DNA from: QHXQ01 sp045807745
Lineage (GTDB): Bacteria > Acidobacteriota > Blastocatellia > Pyrinomonadales > Pyrinomonadaceae
DNA: 64,000 bases
Reading direction: 5' to 3'
Assembly: GCA_045807745.1 (NCBI GenBank)
Contig: JBJMGT010000015.1
Span: 310,001-374,000 of the forward strand
The translations under genes and the position numbers were made by a program. The notes beneath the pieces were generated by a model that worked only from the letters and a program-made list of their open reading frames with translations, did no database searches and had not been told where the DNA came from. Below are positions 8,998 to 17,331 of this stretch, piece by piece; within the stretch, counting starts at the first letter, position 1, and each line of letters opens with the position of its first letter.

Positions 8998-11037
8998 ATG
9001 AACAGACTGTTTGTCACATTGCTGTTTTTGTGCGCATACATCACTTGCCAAACGATCTCTCTGGCCCAGTCGTCCGCAGTTGCCACAGGTAACGCTGCAA
9101 ATACGACGCGCTATGCGGTGCTGATGATGGGGCAGCCAGCCGGGGTGCAGACTACAACCAGCACGTCTGCGAGCGAGCGCCAGATCTTCTTTGAATTTAA
9201 TGATCGCGGCCGCGGGCCAAAAATGAATTCGCGCATCACGCTCGGCCCCGACAGTACGCCTACGCTAGTCGAGACTAACGGCAACGATTATTTCAAAGGG
9301 CCTGTCGCCGAGCGCTTCTCTTTAAGCAAGGGGCAAGCAGTCTGGAAAAACAAGGCGGAGCAGGGGACGAAAGTAGTTGCCGGGCACGCGTTCTATATCA
9401 GTTTTGACGGCTCGCCGGAAGAGGGTGCGTTCCTGGCGCAAGCTCTCTTGGCTGCGCCCGGCGGCAGCCTGCCGCTCCTGCCGGAAGGTGAAGCGCACAT
9501 TGAGCGTGTCGGCGAGTTGAAAGTCGTAGCCGACGGGCAGACGCGCACCGTCGTGCAGTACAACATCGCCGGTCTCAGTTTCACTCCTTTTCCCATCTGG
9601 CTTGACGAAGACCGGCAGTTCTTCGCGTCGGTGAGCAGTTGGCTCACGGTGATTCGCGCTGGCTGGGAAGCGAGCGTGCCGGTACTCTTAAAAACTCAGG
9701 ATGAACTGGAGTCCGCGCGCGATAGCGCACTGGCTAAAACGCTGAGCCATCATCCACAAGGCGCGCTCGTCTTTAAGAACGCGAATCTCTTCGACGCGGA
9801 AACAATGACGACGCGCCCGCACACAACGGTCGTCATCAACGGTAACCGGATCACGGCGGTCGGCCCGGACGCGCAAGTGCAGATGCCGGTGCAGGCCGAA
9901 GTGATAGATGCCGGGGGCCGGACGTTGCTGCCCGGCCTCTGGGACATGCATGTGCACCTGTTCGGCGGCGACGGCTTGATGCACATGGCCGCAGGCGTAA
10001 CGGACGTGCGCGATCTGGGCAATGACAGCGAGCAACTGCTAGCGCTGCGGCGGAAATTTGATGCCGGCACTTCGATTGGCCCGCATGTGTTAATGGCCGC
10101 GCTCATAGATGGGCGCGGGCCATACACAGGCCCGACAAAGAATCTGGTGGATACGGAAGAGGAAGCGCGCGCCGTCGTCGAGCAAGCGGCGAAGCTGGGC
10201 TACGTGCAGATCAAAATCTATAGTTCGATCAAACCGGAACTAGTCCCGAAGATCGTCGAATTGGCTCACAGCCATGGCTTGCGCGTCAGCGGGCACGTGC
10301 CAGCTTTCATGAATGCGGAGCAGTTCGTGCGCGCGGGTGTGGACGAGATCCAACACACCAACTTTCTGTTCCTTAACTTTCTCTTCGATACGGTCAAAGA
10401 TACGCGCACGCCTGTGCGTTTCACCGCCGTCGCCGAGCACGCCGCCGAACTCGACCTGCAAGCCGAGCGCGTCAAATCCTTCGTGCAACTTTTGCGCGAG
10501 CGAAAGATCGTGATTGATCCGACCATCGGTATTTTTGAAGGCATGTTTACGGCCCGGCCCGGCACAGTGTCGCCTGATTTCGCGGCCGTAGCTGACCGGC
10601 TGCCGCCGCAGGTGCGGCGCGGCTTATTGAGCGGCGGGCTGCCCGTGCCCGAAGGCAAAGATCAGCGTTTCCGCGATTCGTTTCAGGCGCTGTTAAAGAT
10701 GGTCAAGACGCTGTATGACGCCGGTATTCCGATTGTGGCCGGCACTGATTCAACAGCCGGCTTTGCGCTGCACCGCGAGTTAGAATTGTATGTCGCCGCT
10801 GGCATCCCCGCGCCGAAAGTGCTTCAGATGGCCACGCTCGGCGCAGCACGCGTGATGAAGCGCGATGCGGAATTGGGTTCGCTTGCGCCCGGTAAGCTGG
10901 CCGACCTCATTCTAGTGGATGGCGACCCTTCGTCACACATCAGCGATATACGCCGGGTCTCGACGGTGGTGAAGGACGGTGTGGTCTATCAAACGGCGGC
11001 ACTCTATCAAGCAATCGGCGTGCGGCCGGTGAAATAG
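8998..11037 (+). CDS. Exported amidohydrolase (prolidase-like)
   Basis: Metal-dependent amidohydrolase with an N-terminal signal peptide (MNRLFVTLLFLCAYITC followed by QTISLAQ, cleavage near residue 24), so periplasmic or secreted. Residues 30-250 form an extra N-terminal region without a domain I recognise. The amidohydrolase part begins near residue 255 (GALVFKNANLFD) and shows the HVHLFGG pair, a Lys in QIKIYSS, HVPA and QHTNF histidines, and AGTDSTAGF. It ends with the beta-sandwich motif GKLADLILVDGDP. These are the ligands of the imidazolonepropionase/prolidase-like branch; the substrate is unknown. GGAGG lies 5 bases before the ATG at 8998, which rejects the longer upstream start. Confidence 0.85.
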   Translation: MNRLFVTLLFLCAYITCQTISLAQSSAVATGNAANTTRYAVLMMGQPAGVQTTTSTSASERQIFFEFNDRGRGPKMNSRITLGPDSTPTLVETNGNDYFKGPVAERFSLSKGQAVWKNKAEQGTKVVAGHAFYISFDGSPEEGAFLAQALLAAPGGSLPLLPEGEAHIERVGELKVVADGQTRTVVQYNIAGLSFTPFPIWLDEDRQFFASVSSWLTVIRAGWEASVPVLLKTQDELESARDSALAKTLSHHPQGALVFKNANLFDAETMTTRPHTTVVINGNRITAVGPDAQVQMPVQAEVIDAGGRTLLPGLWDMHVHLFGGDGLMHMAAGVTDVRDLGNDSEQLLALRRKFDAGTSIGPHVLMAALIDGRGPYTGPTKNLVDTEEEARAVVEQAAKLGYVQIKIYSSIKPELVPKIVELAHSHGLRVSGHVPAFMNAEQFVRAGVDEIQHTNFLFLNFLFDTVKDTRTPVRFTAVAEHAAELDLQAERVKSFVQLLRERKIVIDPTIGIFEGMFTARPGTVSPDFAAVADRLPPQVRRGLLSGGLPVPEGKDQRFRDSFQALLKMVKTLYDAGIPIVAGTDSTAGFALHRELELYVAAGIPAPKVLQMATLGAARVMKRDAELGSLAPGKLADLILVDGDPSSHISDIRRVSTVVKDGVVYQTAALYQAIGVRPVK

Positions 11038-11072
11038 TTCAAGGTCAGCATTTGTTTGAGGCGGTCAGTTGA

Positions 11073-12116
11073 ATGATGCGCGCGATAATTCTGGCCGCGG
11101 GTTATGGCACACGCCTGTGGCCGCTGACGATTGATCGGGCCAAGCCCGCGATTCCATTCATGGGCCGCCCGCTCGTCGGCTACGTCGCCGAATATCTCGC
11201 ACGCTTCGGCTGCCACGAGATCGGCGTTAATCTGCATCACCGCGCAGAGTCCGTGCAGGCCGCGCTCGGCGACGGCAGCGCGTTTGGCGTCCAACTCGAA
11301 TACTTTCCAGAGTCGACGATCCTCGGCACAAGCGGCGCGCTCGACAACGCCCGCGCCTTCCTAGACCGCGACACATTCATCGTCATCAACGGTAAGATCG
11401 CCACCGACATCGATCTCAGCGCAGCGCTCGCCACGCACCGGCGCACAGGTGCGCTCGCCACACTTGTCCTGCGCCCGAACGAATGGCGCGAACGCTACAC
11501 GATCATCAACGTGCGCGACGATCTCTATCTCGGTCTCGGCGGCTTCCCTCCGTCCGATAACGACAGGGGCGCGCCCAGCGTCCCTCTGTTAAATGAGAGT
11601 GAATCCGAAATCCGAAATCCGAAATCCGAAATCGAAACGCCTTTGATGTTCACAGGCATACACATACTCGAACCGCGCATCTTCGATTTTATCCCGCGCG
11701 GTGTCTTCTCCGATTCAATCACAGACGTTTACCCGCGAGCGATGCAGACCGGCGCGCGCATAGCCGCACACGTCGGCACAGGCATGTGGCACGAACTGTC
11801 CACCGTCCAACGCTATCTCGACACCAGCATCGAATTGATGAAGCATGAAGGACGCGATGTCGAACTCGGTGCTGGCTCAATTGTCGCGGCCGGTGCGTCT
11901 GTCCACGACGCGGTGTTGTGGGAAAACGTCCACATTGAGGAGGGCGCACGCGTGCGCCGGGCGGTCTTGGGCGCTGGCGTCCGCATCCCGCGCGGCGAGA
12001 CGATAGAGGACGCATGCGTCGTGCGCGCAGACCTTGTCAGCGGCGTGGAACGACCAGCCAAAGGTTTACCAGGCACTATGCGGGGCGCTAATTTTGTCGC
12101 CCCCCTTGCGCGGTGA
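11073..12116 (+). CDS. murU: Sugar-phosphate nucleotidyltransferase with left-handed helix (MurU/GMPP-like)
   Basis: Transfers a nucleotidyl group to a sugar 1-phosphate. The N-terminal Rossmann-like domain has LAAGYGTRLWPLT (residues 6-18) and AKPAIPFMGRPL. The usual Mg-binding NGD appears as NGK in FIVINGKIATDID, an oddity that might weaken activity or mark a subfamily. Residues about 270-330 are hexapeptide repeats, so the protein is longer than Pseudomonas MurU and resembles GDP-mannose or glucose-1-phosphate enzymes. The next gene is an AmgK-like kinase, and this pairing supports a MurNAc-1-phosphate uridylyltransferase role by inference. Residues 177-188 are encoded by an in-frame heptamer repeat (E6). 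The exact sugar remains uncertain. Confidence 0.6.
   Translation: MMRAIILAAGYGTRLWPLTIDRAKPAIPFMGRPLVGYVAEYLARFGCHEIGVNLHHRAESVQAALGDGSAFGVQLEYFPESTILGTSGALDNARAFLDRDTFIVINGKIATDIDLSAALATHRRTGALATLVLRPNEWRERYTIINVRDDLYLGLGGFPPSDNDRGAPSVPLLNESESEIRNPKSEIETPLMFTGIHILEPRIFDFIPRGVFSDSITDVYPRAMQTGARIAAHVGTGMWHELSTVQRYLDTSIELMKHEGRDVELGAGSIVAAGASVHDAVLWENVHIEEGARVRRAVLGAGVRIPRGETIEDACVVRADLVSGVERPAKGLPGTMRGANFVAPLAR
11601..11635 (+). repeat. In-frame heptamer array E6 (AATCCGA family)
   Basis: About five tandem 7-base units close to AAATCCG lie inside the nucleotidyltransferase gene. Because three units equal seven codons, the frame is kept and the array encodes ESEIRNPKSEIE. No inverted partner is present nearby. 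It sits in a region that looks like a loop between conserved blocks. This is the only element of the family seen inside a gene rather than between genes. Confidence 0.8.
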
Positions 12117-12122
12117 TACAAT
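12095..12122 (+). promoter_or_regulatory. Putative promoter of the AmgK-like gene
   Basis: TTGTCG (12095-12100), a 16-base spacer and TACAAT (12117-12122) preceded by TG make an extended -10 promoter. It overlaps the end of the nucleotidyltransferase gene and leaves a leader of about 110 bases. Confidence 0.45.
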
Positions 12123-12239
12123 CGCAGACGTTCCGCGCAACAGCTTCAAGGCCGCACGAGTGCACGATCTGAATTACATGCGCCCGCGCCTCGCCGGCCC
12201 GAGTTGTATAAGACTCTGGCCCCGCACCATTTCTGTCCG

Positions 12240-13286
12240 ATGAGCCATCCTACTGGGATCACGGCCAACGCGTTTGTCGCATCCGCGCGCCAGCGGTTGC
12301 AGGAATATCTCGCGCGCAGAGGGCAGCCCGACGCCGAACTCGTCGCGCTCACGCCCGATGCTTCCACCCGCGAATATTTCCGCTTGCCTTGGCCCGGCGG
12401 GACAGCCATCGCCGCCGTCTATCCTGAGCCGTTCGATCCGGAGATTCATCCTTATCTTGATGTCACACGTCTGTTCGCGGCAGCCGGTTTGCCCGTGCCC
12501 GAAGTGCTAGACGTAGACGGCGCGCAGGGCATCATCGTGCAAGAAGATTTGGGCGACCGGCAGTTGCGCCGCGTCTTCGAGAGCGCGTCTGAAGAGGAGC
12601 GCGAAGCTTACGTCGAGCACGCCATCAGCCTGATCGCGGACATACAGTCTGCGACCGCGCTCGCCTACGAACGCGACTCAATCGCCAGCCGCCTCGCGTT
12701 CGACGAAGCCAAGCTCTCTTGGGAACTGGACTTCTTCTTCACGCACTACTTCAAGAGCCTGCGCCATGAGACGCTCAAGCACGCCGAAGCGGCCGAGCTG
12801 CGCGCGGAGTTGTATGACGTAGCCTCGGAGTTGGCTGCGCGCCCGCGCGTCCTCTGCCATCGCGATTATCACGCCGCCAATCTGATCGTGGACGAGCACA
12901 ACAACCTGCGCATCATCGATCATCAGGATGCGCGCATGGGGCCTGCGAGCTATGATTTGGTCTCGCTCCTGCTCGACCGCGTGATCGCCGCGCCCGCGCT
13001 CTCGGAAGTGCGCGAGCGGCGGCTGTTCTTTTTAGCGGAGCGCGAGCAGCGCGCCCTGCCCGCTTGCGAGCCGGACGATTTCGCGCGCGAGTTTCGGCTG
13101 ATGACCGTGCAGCGTTGTTTGAAGGCGGTCGGGACGTTCTCATATCAGACTGGCGTGGCCGGACGCGGCGAGACCTACGCGCAGTTTATCGATCCGATGC
13201 TTCAGATCGTTTTGCAGGCGGCGCAGTGGCTCAACCGTTTCCCCGCTTTGCAGCGTGCGATTCAAGCGCGTGCGCTTGGGAAGTAG
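12240..13286 (+). CDS. amgK: AmgK-like sugar kinase (aminoglycoside phosphotransferase fold)
   Basis: Kinase of the APH fold. In Pseudomonas, AmgK phosphorylates the anomeric carbon of MurNAc or GlcNAc for re-entry into peptidoglycan precursors. The catalytic loop is LCHRDYHAANLIVDE (about residues 203-217) with Asp as base, followed by the metal-binding IIDHQDARMGPASYDLVSLL. An early STREYFRL motif matches the nucleotide-binding start typical of this branch, and IIVQEDLGDRQL is also typical. Antibiotic resistance is unlikely given the housekeeping context and the adjacent nucleotidyltransferase. ATG 12240 (MSHPTGITANAF) was chosen over a start 12 codons upstream. The length is 348 residues. 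Confidence 0.68.
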   Translation: MSHPTGITANAFVASARQRLQEYLARRGQPDAELVALTPDASTREYFRLPWPGGTAIAAVYPEPFDPEIHPYLDVTRLFAAAGLPVPEVLDVDGAQGIIVQEDLGDRQLRRVFESASEEEREAYVEHAISLIADIQSATALAYERDSIASRLAFDEAKLSWELDFFFTHYFKSLRHETLKHAEAAELRAELYDVASELAARPRVLCHRDYHAANLIVDEHNNLRIIDHQDARMGPASYDLVSLLLDRVIAAPALSEVRERRLFFLAEREQRALPACEPDDFAREFRLMTVQRCLKAVGTFSYQTGVAGRGETYAQFIDPMLQIVLQAAQWLNRFPALQRAIQARALGK

Positions 13287-13343
13287 TTTCGCTATCGGGC
13301 ATAATCAGACACATCTTAAGTGTAGTTGGGATCACAGACGCAA

Positions 13344-14705
13344 ATGACACCAGAAGTTGACACGCAAACATCGGCGTTAGCGGACAAGTCCGCGCCGCAC
13401 GTCTATATCAACCAACTCGCCGCGCATGTGGGCGAGACTGTGACCTTGCGCGGCTGGCTCTACAACCTGCGGACGAGCGGCAAACTCCTGTTTCCGCAAC
13501 TGCGTGACGGCACAGGCGTCGTGCAATGCGTCGTCTTCAAGCAGAACGTGCCGGAAGAATTGTGGGACGCGTTGAAGCACTTGGGGCAGGAGTCTGCGTT
13601 GACGATTCGCGGCAGCGTACGCGCGGACGAGCGTGCGCCGGGTGGGTTCGAGATCGATGTCGTCGATGCAAATGTTATCCAGAGCGTCGAGGGCTATCCG
13701 ATCACGCCGAAGGAACACGGCACGGAATTTCTGATGGAGCATCGCCACCTATGGCTGCGTTCGCGCCGGCAACATGCAATCCTCAAGGTGCGTCACACCG
13801 TCGTCCGCGCCGTCCGCGACTTTCTCGACAACGACGGCTTCACGCTCGCCGACTCGCCCATTCTGACGCCCGCCGCCTGCGAGGGCACGACCACACTCTT
13901 CGAGGTCGATTACTTCGACGACGAAAAGGCCTACTTGACGCAGTCCGGGCAGCTTTACAACGAAGCGACGGCCGCGGCGCTCGGCAAAGCCTATTGCTTC
14001 GGCCCGACTTTTCGCGCCGAACGCTCGAAGACGCGCCGCCACCTGACCGAGTTCTGGATGGTTGAGCCGGAGATGGCTTTCGCCACGCTCGACGACGTGA
14101 TGAACCTATGCGAGCGTTTCCTCTCAGCAATCGCCGCACGCGTGCTCGACGAACGCAAGGAAGAGTTGAAGGTGCTTGAGCGCGACACTGCGAAGCTAGA
14201 GGCCATCGTGCCGCCGTTTCCACGTCTGCATTACGACGACGCAGTGAAGCTCTTACATGATGGGCACGCGCGGGGCGCGCTTGAGACGCGCTTTGAATGG
14301 GGCGGCGACTTCGGCGCGCCCGACGAGACCTACATCTCGCAGCAGTTCGACCGGCCCGTCATGGTGCATCGCTACCCGGCGGCGGTCAAAGCCTTTTATA
14401 TGAAACGCGATCCAGAGCGTGACGATCTGGCGCTCGGCGTCGATGTCTTAGCCTCAGAAGGCTACGGCGAAGTGATCGGCGGCGGCGAGCGCGCCACGTC
14501 GCTCGAATTTCTTGAAGCGCAACTCAAAGTACATGAGTTGCCCCGCGAAGCCTTTGAGTGGTATCTCGACCTGCGCCGCTACGGCAGCGTCCCGCACGCC
14601 GGCTTCGGCATGGGCATCGAGCGCTGCACCGCGTGGATGTGCGGCATCGAACACGTCCGCGAGACGATCCCATTCCCGCGCATGCTCTATAGATTAAGAC
14701 CCTAA
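13344..14705 (+). CDS. asnS: Asparaginyl-tRNA synthetase
   Basis: Class IIb synthetase. The N-terminal OB-fold anticodon domain (about residues 22-110, VYINQLAAHVGETVTLRGWL) precedes the catalytic domain with motif 2 GPTFRAERSKTRRHLTEFWM and motif 3 GFGMGIERCTAW. VEPEMAF and the GGGERATSLEFLE segment favour asparagine over aspartate enzymes. ATG 13344 gives 453 residues; an in-frame TTG 18 bases upstream is possible but unnecessary. The stop codon TAA overlaps the first bases of hairpin E7. Confidence 0.93.
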   Translation: MTPEVDTQTSALADKSAPHVYINQLAAHVGETVTLRGWLYNLRTSGKLLFPQLRDGTGVVQCVVFKQNVPEELWDALKHLGQESALTIRGSVRADERAPGGFEIDVVDANVIQSVEGYPITPKEHGTEFLMEHRHLWLRSRRQHAILKVRHTVVRAVRDFLDNDGFTLADSPILTPAACEGTTTLFEVDYFDDEKAYLTQSGQLYNEATAAALGKAYCFGPTFRAERSKTRRHLTEFWMVEPEMAFATLDDVMNLCERFLSAIAARVLDERKEELKVLERDTAKLEAIVPPFPRLHYDDAVKLLHDGHARGALETRFEWGGDFGAPDETYISQQFDRPVMVHRYPAAVKAFYMKRDPERDDLALGVDVLASEGYGEVIGGGERATSLEFLEAQLKVHELPREAFEWYLDLRRYGSVPHAGFGMGIERCTAWMCGIEHVRETIPFPRMLYRLRP

Positions 14706-14775
14706 ATCGTGAATCGTAAATCGCGAATAGAAGAAAAGCAGGTTTCTCTATTCACAATTTTCGATTCACGATTCA
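14703..14775 (+). repeat. Heptamer-repeat hairpin element E7 (CGTGAAT family)
   Basis: Left arm 14703-14730 and right arm 14748-14775 match at 24 of 28 positions. Units approximate CGTGAAT. The asnS stop codon forms the start of the left arm and the next ATG is 7 bases beyond the right arm. Confidence 0.82.
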
Positions 14776-14782
14776 CTAATTA

Positions 14783-15322
14783 ATGGAACGCATCGTCACC
14801 ATTTTCGGCGGCTCGAAGTGCGGCGAGGAGAGCGAGGAGTACGCGCAGGCGCGGCGCGTGGGGCAGTTGCTGGCTGAAGCCGGGTTTACGATCTGCACGG
14901 GCGGGTATCTCGGCGTAATGGAGGCTGCGAGTCGGGGCGCGCATGAGCGGGGCGGGCGCGTGCTCGGCATCGTGATGAATCAGTTCAAGGCCGAGCCGAA
15001 TCGTTACTTGACAGACAAGGTTGCGTCCGCACATTTCTACGAGCGGCTGCAAAACCTGATCATGCGCTCAGTCGGTTTCATCGCGATCAGGGGCGGCATG
15101 GGCACTGTGACCGAGTTATCGCTCGTCTGGAACAAACTGCAAACGCGTGTCATCGATCCGCGCCCGCTCGTGTTGCTGGGCGACTGTTGGCCGCCGGTCG
15201 TCGCTGCGTGGCGCAAGCATCTTGTCGTGAGTGAGCAAGACGTGTCGATCCTCGACTTTGCCCGGACGGCGGAAGAGGCTGTGCAGATCATCGTCGAAAA
15301 ATCTGAAGGAGTAAGTTTATGA
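14783..15322 (+). CDS. LOG family protein (TIGR00725-like, Rossmann fold)
   Basis: A 179-residue Rossmann-fold protein of the LOG/lysine-decarboxylase-like superfamily. Plant and some bacterial members release cytokinin bases from nucleoside monophosphates. The phosphoribohydrolase signature PGGxGTxxE is present as RGGMGTVTEL (about residues 107-116), and the early FGGSKCGEE and CTGGYLGVMEA blocks match. The natural substrate in this organism is unknown. The stop overlaps the next start as ATGA (15319-15322), so it is probably co-translated with the AIM24 protein. No Shine-Dalgarno precedes its own ATG, which follows hairpin E7. Confidence 0.82.
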   Translation: MERIVTIFGGSKCGEESEEYAQARRVGQLLAEAGFTICTGGYLGVMEAASRGAHERGGRVLGIVMNQFKAEPNRYLTDKVASAHFYERLQNLIMRSVGFIAIRGGMGTVTELSLVWNKLQTRVIDPRPLVLLGDCWPPVVAAWRKHLVVSEQDVSILDFARTAEEAVQIIVEKSEGVSL

Positions 15323-16239
15323 ACTGTCCGCAATGTGGTGCGCCGCTGATCGAAGGTTCGCAATTCTGTGGTTCATGCGGCATGCGCATGAGCGCGTCAG
15401 CGCCGGCGAACAATCCGCCGACAGCGCAAACAAGCAACTATCAACCGCAAGCAGCCGGCGCGGGTTATCAACAGACGGCCGGGCGTGGCATCAATATCGA
15501 CACAGACGGCACGGGGCAGGGACGTGGCTATAGTTACGAAATTCTGCATCAGCCTTCTTACGCGCTTGCTGTCTTACAGCTTCAAGCGGAACAGTCGATC
15601 TTGGCCGAAGCGGGCGCGATGGTGTCGATGTCGGCAAACGTCGAGTTGCAATCGCAGATGAAGGGCGGGCTATTGGGTGCGTTGAAACGTACCGTCGGCG
15701 GCGAGTCCGCTTTCGTCTCGACGTTCACCGCGCGCGGCGGCCCCGGCGAGGTTACGCTCGCGCCCGGCGGTCCCGGCGACATCGCGGCCGTCGAGATGAG
15801 CAACCAACAGTTCTTCGTGCAATCTAGTTCATATCTCGCGGGCGACGCCGGTCTGGTCGTCGATACAAAATGGGGTGGCGCGAAAAGCTTCTTTGCAGGC
15901 GAGGGACTGTTCGTCCTGTCGGTCTCAGGCGCGGGGCTATTGTTGTTGTCCTCCTTCGGCGCAATCCATCGCAAGCGTCTGGGCGCGGGCGAGCGTTACG
16001 TCGTGGACACAGGCCATCTGGTGGCCTGGGAAGGCACGACGCAATACACTTTGCGTAAGGCCGCGCAAGGGTTTTTCCGCAGCATGGTGAGCGGCGAGGG
16101 CATCGTCGCGGAGTTCTCCGGCCCCGGCGAGATACTGATCCAGACGCGCAATCTGGCCGCCTTCGCCAGCATGCTGAAGCCTTTCTTCCCGACGCAATCC
16201 AGTGGCGGCGGCGGTTTCAATCTCAACCTCGGCGGTTAG
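15319..16239 (+). CDS. AIM24 family protein with N-terminal zinc ribbon
   Basis: Residues 1-24 form a zinc ribbon (CPQC and CGSC). After a Gln/Ala-rich linker, residues about 65-300 form the AIM24/TIGR00266 beta-rich domain, with AEAGAMVSMSANVELQSQMKGG, GEVTLAPGGPGDIAA and the hydrophobic FVLSVSGAGLLLLSSFGAI. Family function in bacteria is poorly defined; the yeast relative acts in mitochondrial inner membrane organisation. GAAGGAG lies 8 bases before the ATG and the gene overlaps its upstream neighbour by four bases. The final Gly-rich tail (SGGGGFNLNLGG) is common in this family. Confidence 0.85.
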   Translation: MNCPQCGAPLIEGSQFCGSCGMRMSASAPANNPPTAQTSNYQPQAAGAGYQQTAGRGINIDTDGTGQGRGYSYEILHQPSYALAVLQLQAEQSILAEAGAMVSMSANVELQSQMKGGLLGALKRTVGGESAFVSTFTARGGPGEVTLAPGGPGDIAAVEMSNQQFFVQSSSYLAGDAGLVVDTKWGGAKSFFAGEGLFVLSVSGAGLLLLSSFGAIHRKRLGAGERYVVDTGHLVAWEGTTQYTLRKAAQGFFRSMVSGEGIVAEFSGPGEILIQTRNLAAFASMLKPFFPTQSSGGGGFNLNLGG

Positions 16240-16264
16240 TCGTCCTGCGCATAGGCGCTGATGT

Positions 16265-17230
16265 ATGGCAACAATAGCTGAACAGACAAACGCGGCCTGG
16301 ACGAACAGGCAGCCGGGCGGCGGGCGGCGGGTCAGTATCTTAGGCGTACCGCTCGGCTTCGGCTCGGCGCTGGCGGGCGTTGATCTCGGCCCGGCCGCGA
16401 TGCGCGTCGCGCGGCTCAACCAACGGATTGCGCAACTCGGTTATGAAGTGCGCGACCTCGGCGACTTGCGCATCGAGCGCCCGCAGACGTTTGCGCCGCC
16501 ACAAGAGAAGGCGAAATATCTGCCGGAGATCGCGGCCGCGTGCGAGTTGTTAGCGGGCGAGGTGCAGAACGTGATGCGCGCGGGCGAGTTACCGATCATA
16601 CTCGGTGGTGATCATTCAATCGCCATCGGCTCGGTCGCGGGCGTCGCCGCGCTGCATCACGCACAACAGCAACCCATCGGTCTCATCTGGTTCGACGCCC
16701 ACGCCGACATGAACACGCCGGAGACTAGCCAGAGCGGCAACATTCACGGCATGCCGCTCGCCGCGCTGCTCGGCTACGGCCCGCCGGAGTTGACGCAAGT
16801 GGCGGGCTTTGCCCCGAAGCTTGAGCCGCGCTTCTGCGCACATGTCGGCGGGCGCGACATAGACCCGCCGGAGCGGGAGCTGATCAAACAACTCGGCATG
16901 CGTTTTTTCACCATGCGCGAGATCGACGAACGTGGTATGAGCGCCTGCATGGACGAGGCGATTGCGATTGCGCAGCGCGCCCCCGCCGGCTATCACGTGA
17001 CGCTCGACGTGGACGCGCTCGACCCCGGTGACGCGCCCGGCTCCGGCACGGTCGTGCGCGGTGGGTTGACCTATCGCGAGGCGCATCTCGGCATGGAGAA
17101 GATCGCCGAAGCCGGCGGCATGATCGCCCTTGAAGTGGTCGAGATCAACACCGCGCTCGATAACAACAATCGCACCGCCGAACTCGGCGTCGAACTGATT
17201 CTGTCAGCCTTGGGGAAAACGATACTGTAA
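16265..17230 (+). CDS. rocF: Arginase
   Basis: Manganese enzyme of the ureohydrolase family that splits arginine to ornithine and urea. Metal ligands are visible in GGDHSIAIGS, WFDAHADMNTPETSQSGNIHG and LDVDALDPGDAPGSGT. The SGNIHGMPLA and serine/asparagine pattern after DAHAD favours arginase over agmatinase. The 321-residue length is normal; the first 20 residues are poorly conserved. The ATG at 16265 lies four bases after another, out-of-frame ATG. The stop TAA merges with the first bases of hairpin E8. Confidence 0.9.
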   Translation: MATIAEQTNAAWTNRQPGGGRRVSILGVPLGFGSALAGVDLGPAAMRVARLNQRIAQLGYEVRDLGDLRIERPQTFAPPQEKAKYLPEIAAACELLAGEVQNVMRAGELPIILGGDHSIAIGSVAGVAALHHAQQQPIGLIWFDAHADMNTPETSQSGNIHGMPLAALLGYGPPELTQVAGFAPKLEPRFCAHVGGRDIDPPERELIKQLGMRFFTMREIDERGMSACMDEAIAIAQRAPAGYHVTLDVDALDPGDAPGSGTVVRGGLTYREAHLGMEKIAEAGGMIALEVVEINTALDNNNRTAELGVELILSALGKTIL

Positions 17231-17331
17231 GAGTCTAGAGAGTCTGGAGAGTCTGGAGAGTCTAGCGAGTCAAGGCAGACTCCTAACTCTCTGGACTCTC
17301 TAGACTCTCTAGACTCTCTAGACTCTTTTTT
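17229..17331 (+). terminator. Nonamer-repeat hairpin element E8 with terminal T-tract
   Basis: Arms 17229-17270 and 17286-17327 (42 bases each, loop 15) match except at four positions. Three of these are G.U-compatible in plus-strand RNA. The arms are tandem GAGAGTCTR units with a 9-base period, unlike the 7-base period of the other elements. Six Ts (17326-17331) follow, so it has the form of an intrinsic terminator. It spans the entire gap: it starts in the arginase stop codon, and the ddl ATG is the next base after the T-tract. Confidence 0.82.

Noticed and set aside
12240..13286. Aminoglycoside resistance gene
   Set aside because: The fold is shared, but adjacency to a nucleotidyltransferase, the STREYFRL motif and the housekeeping setting favour an AmgK-like sugar kinase.
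1884..17331. CRISPR array or phage-related repeats
   Set aside because: The units are 7-9 bases without spacers, arranged as inverted arms around a loop, and no cas genes are present.
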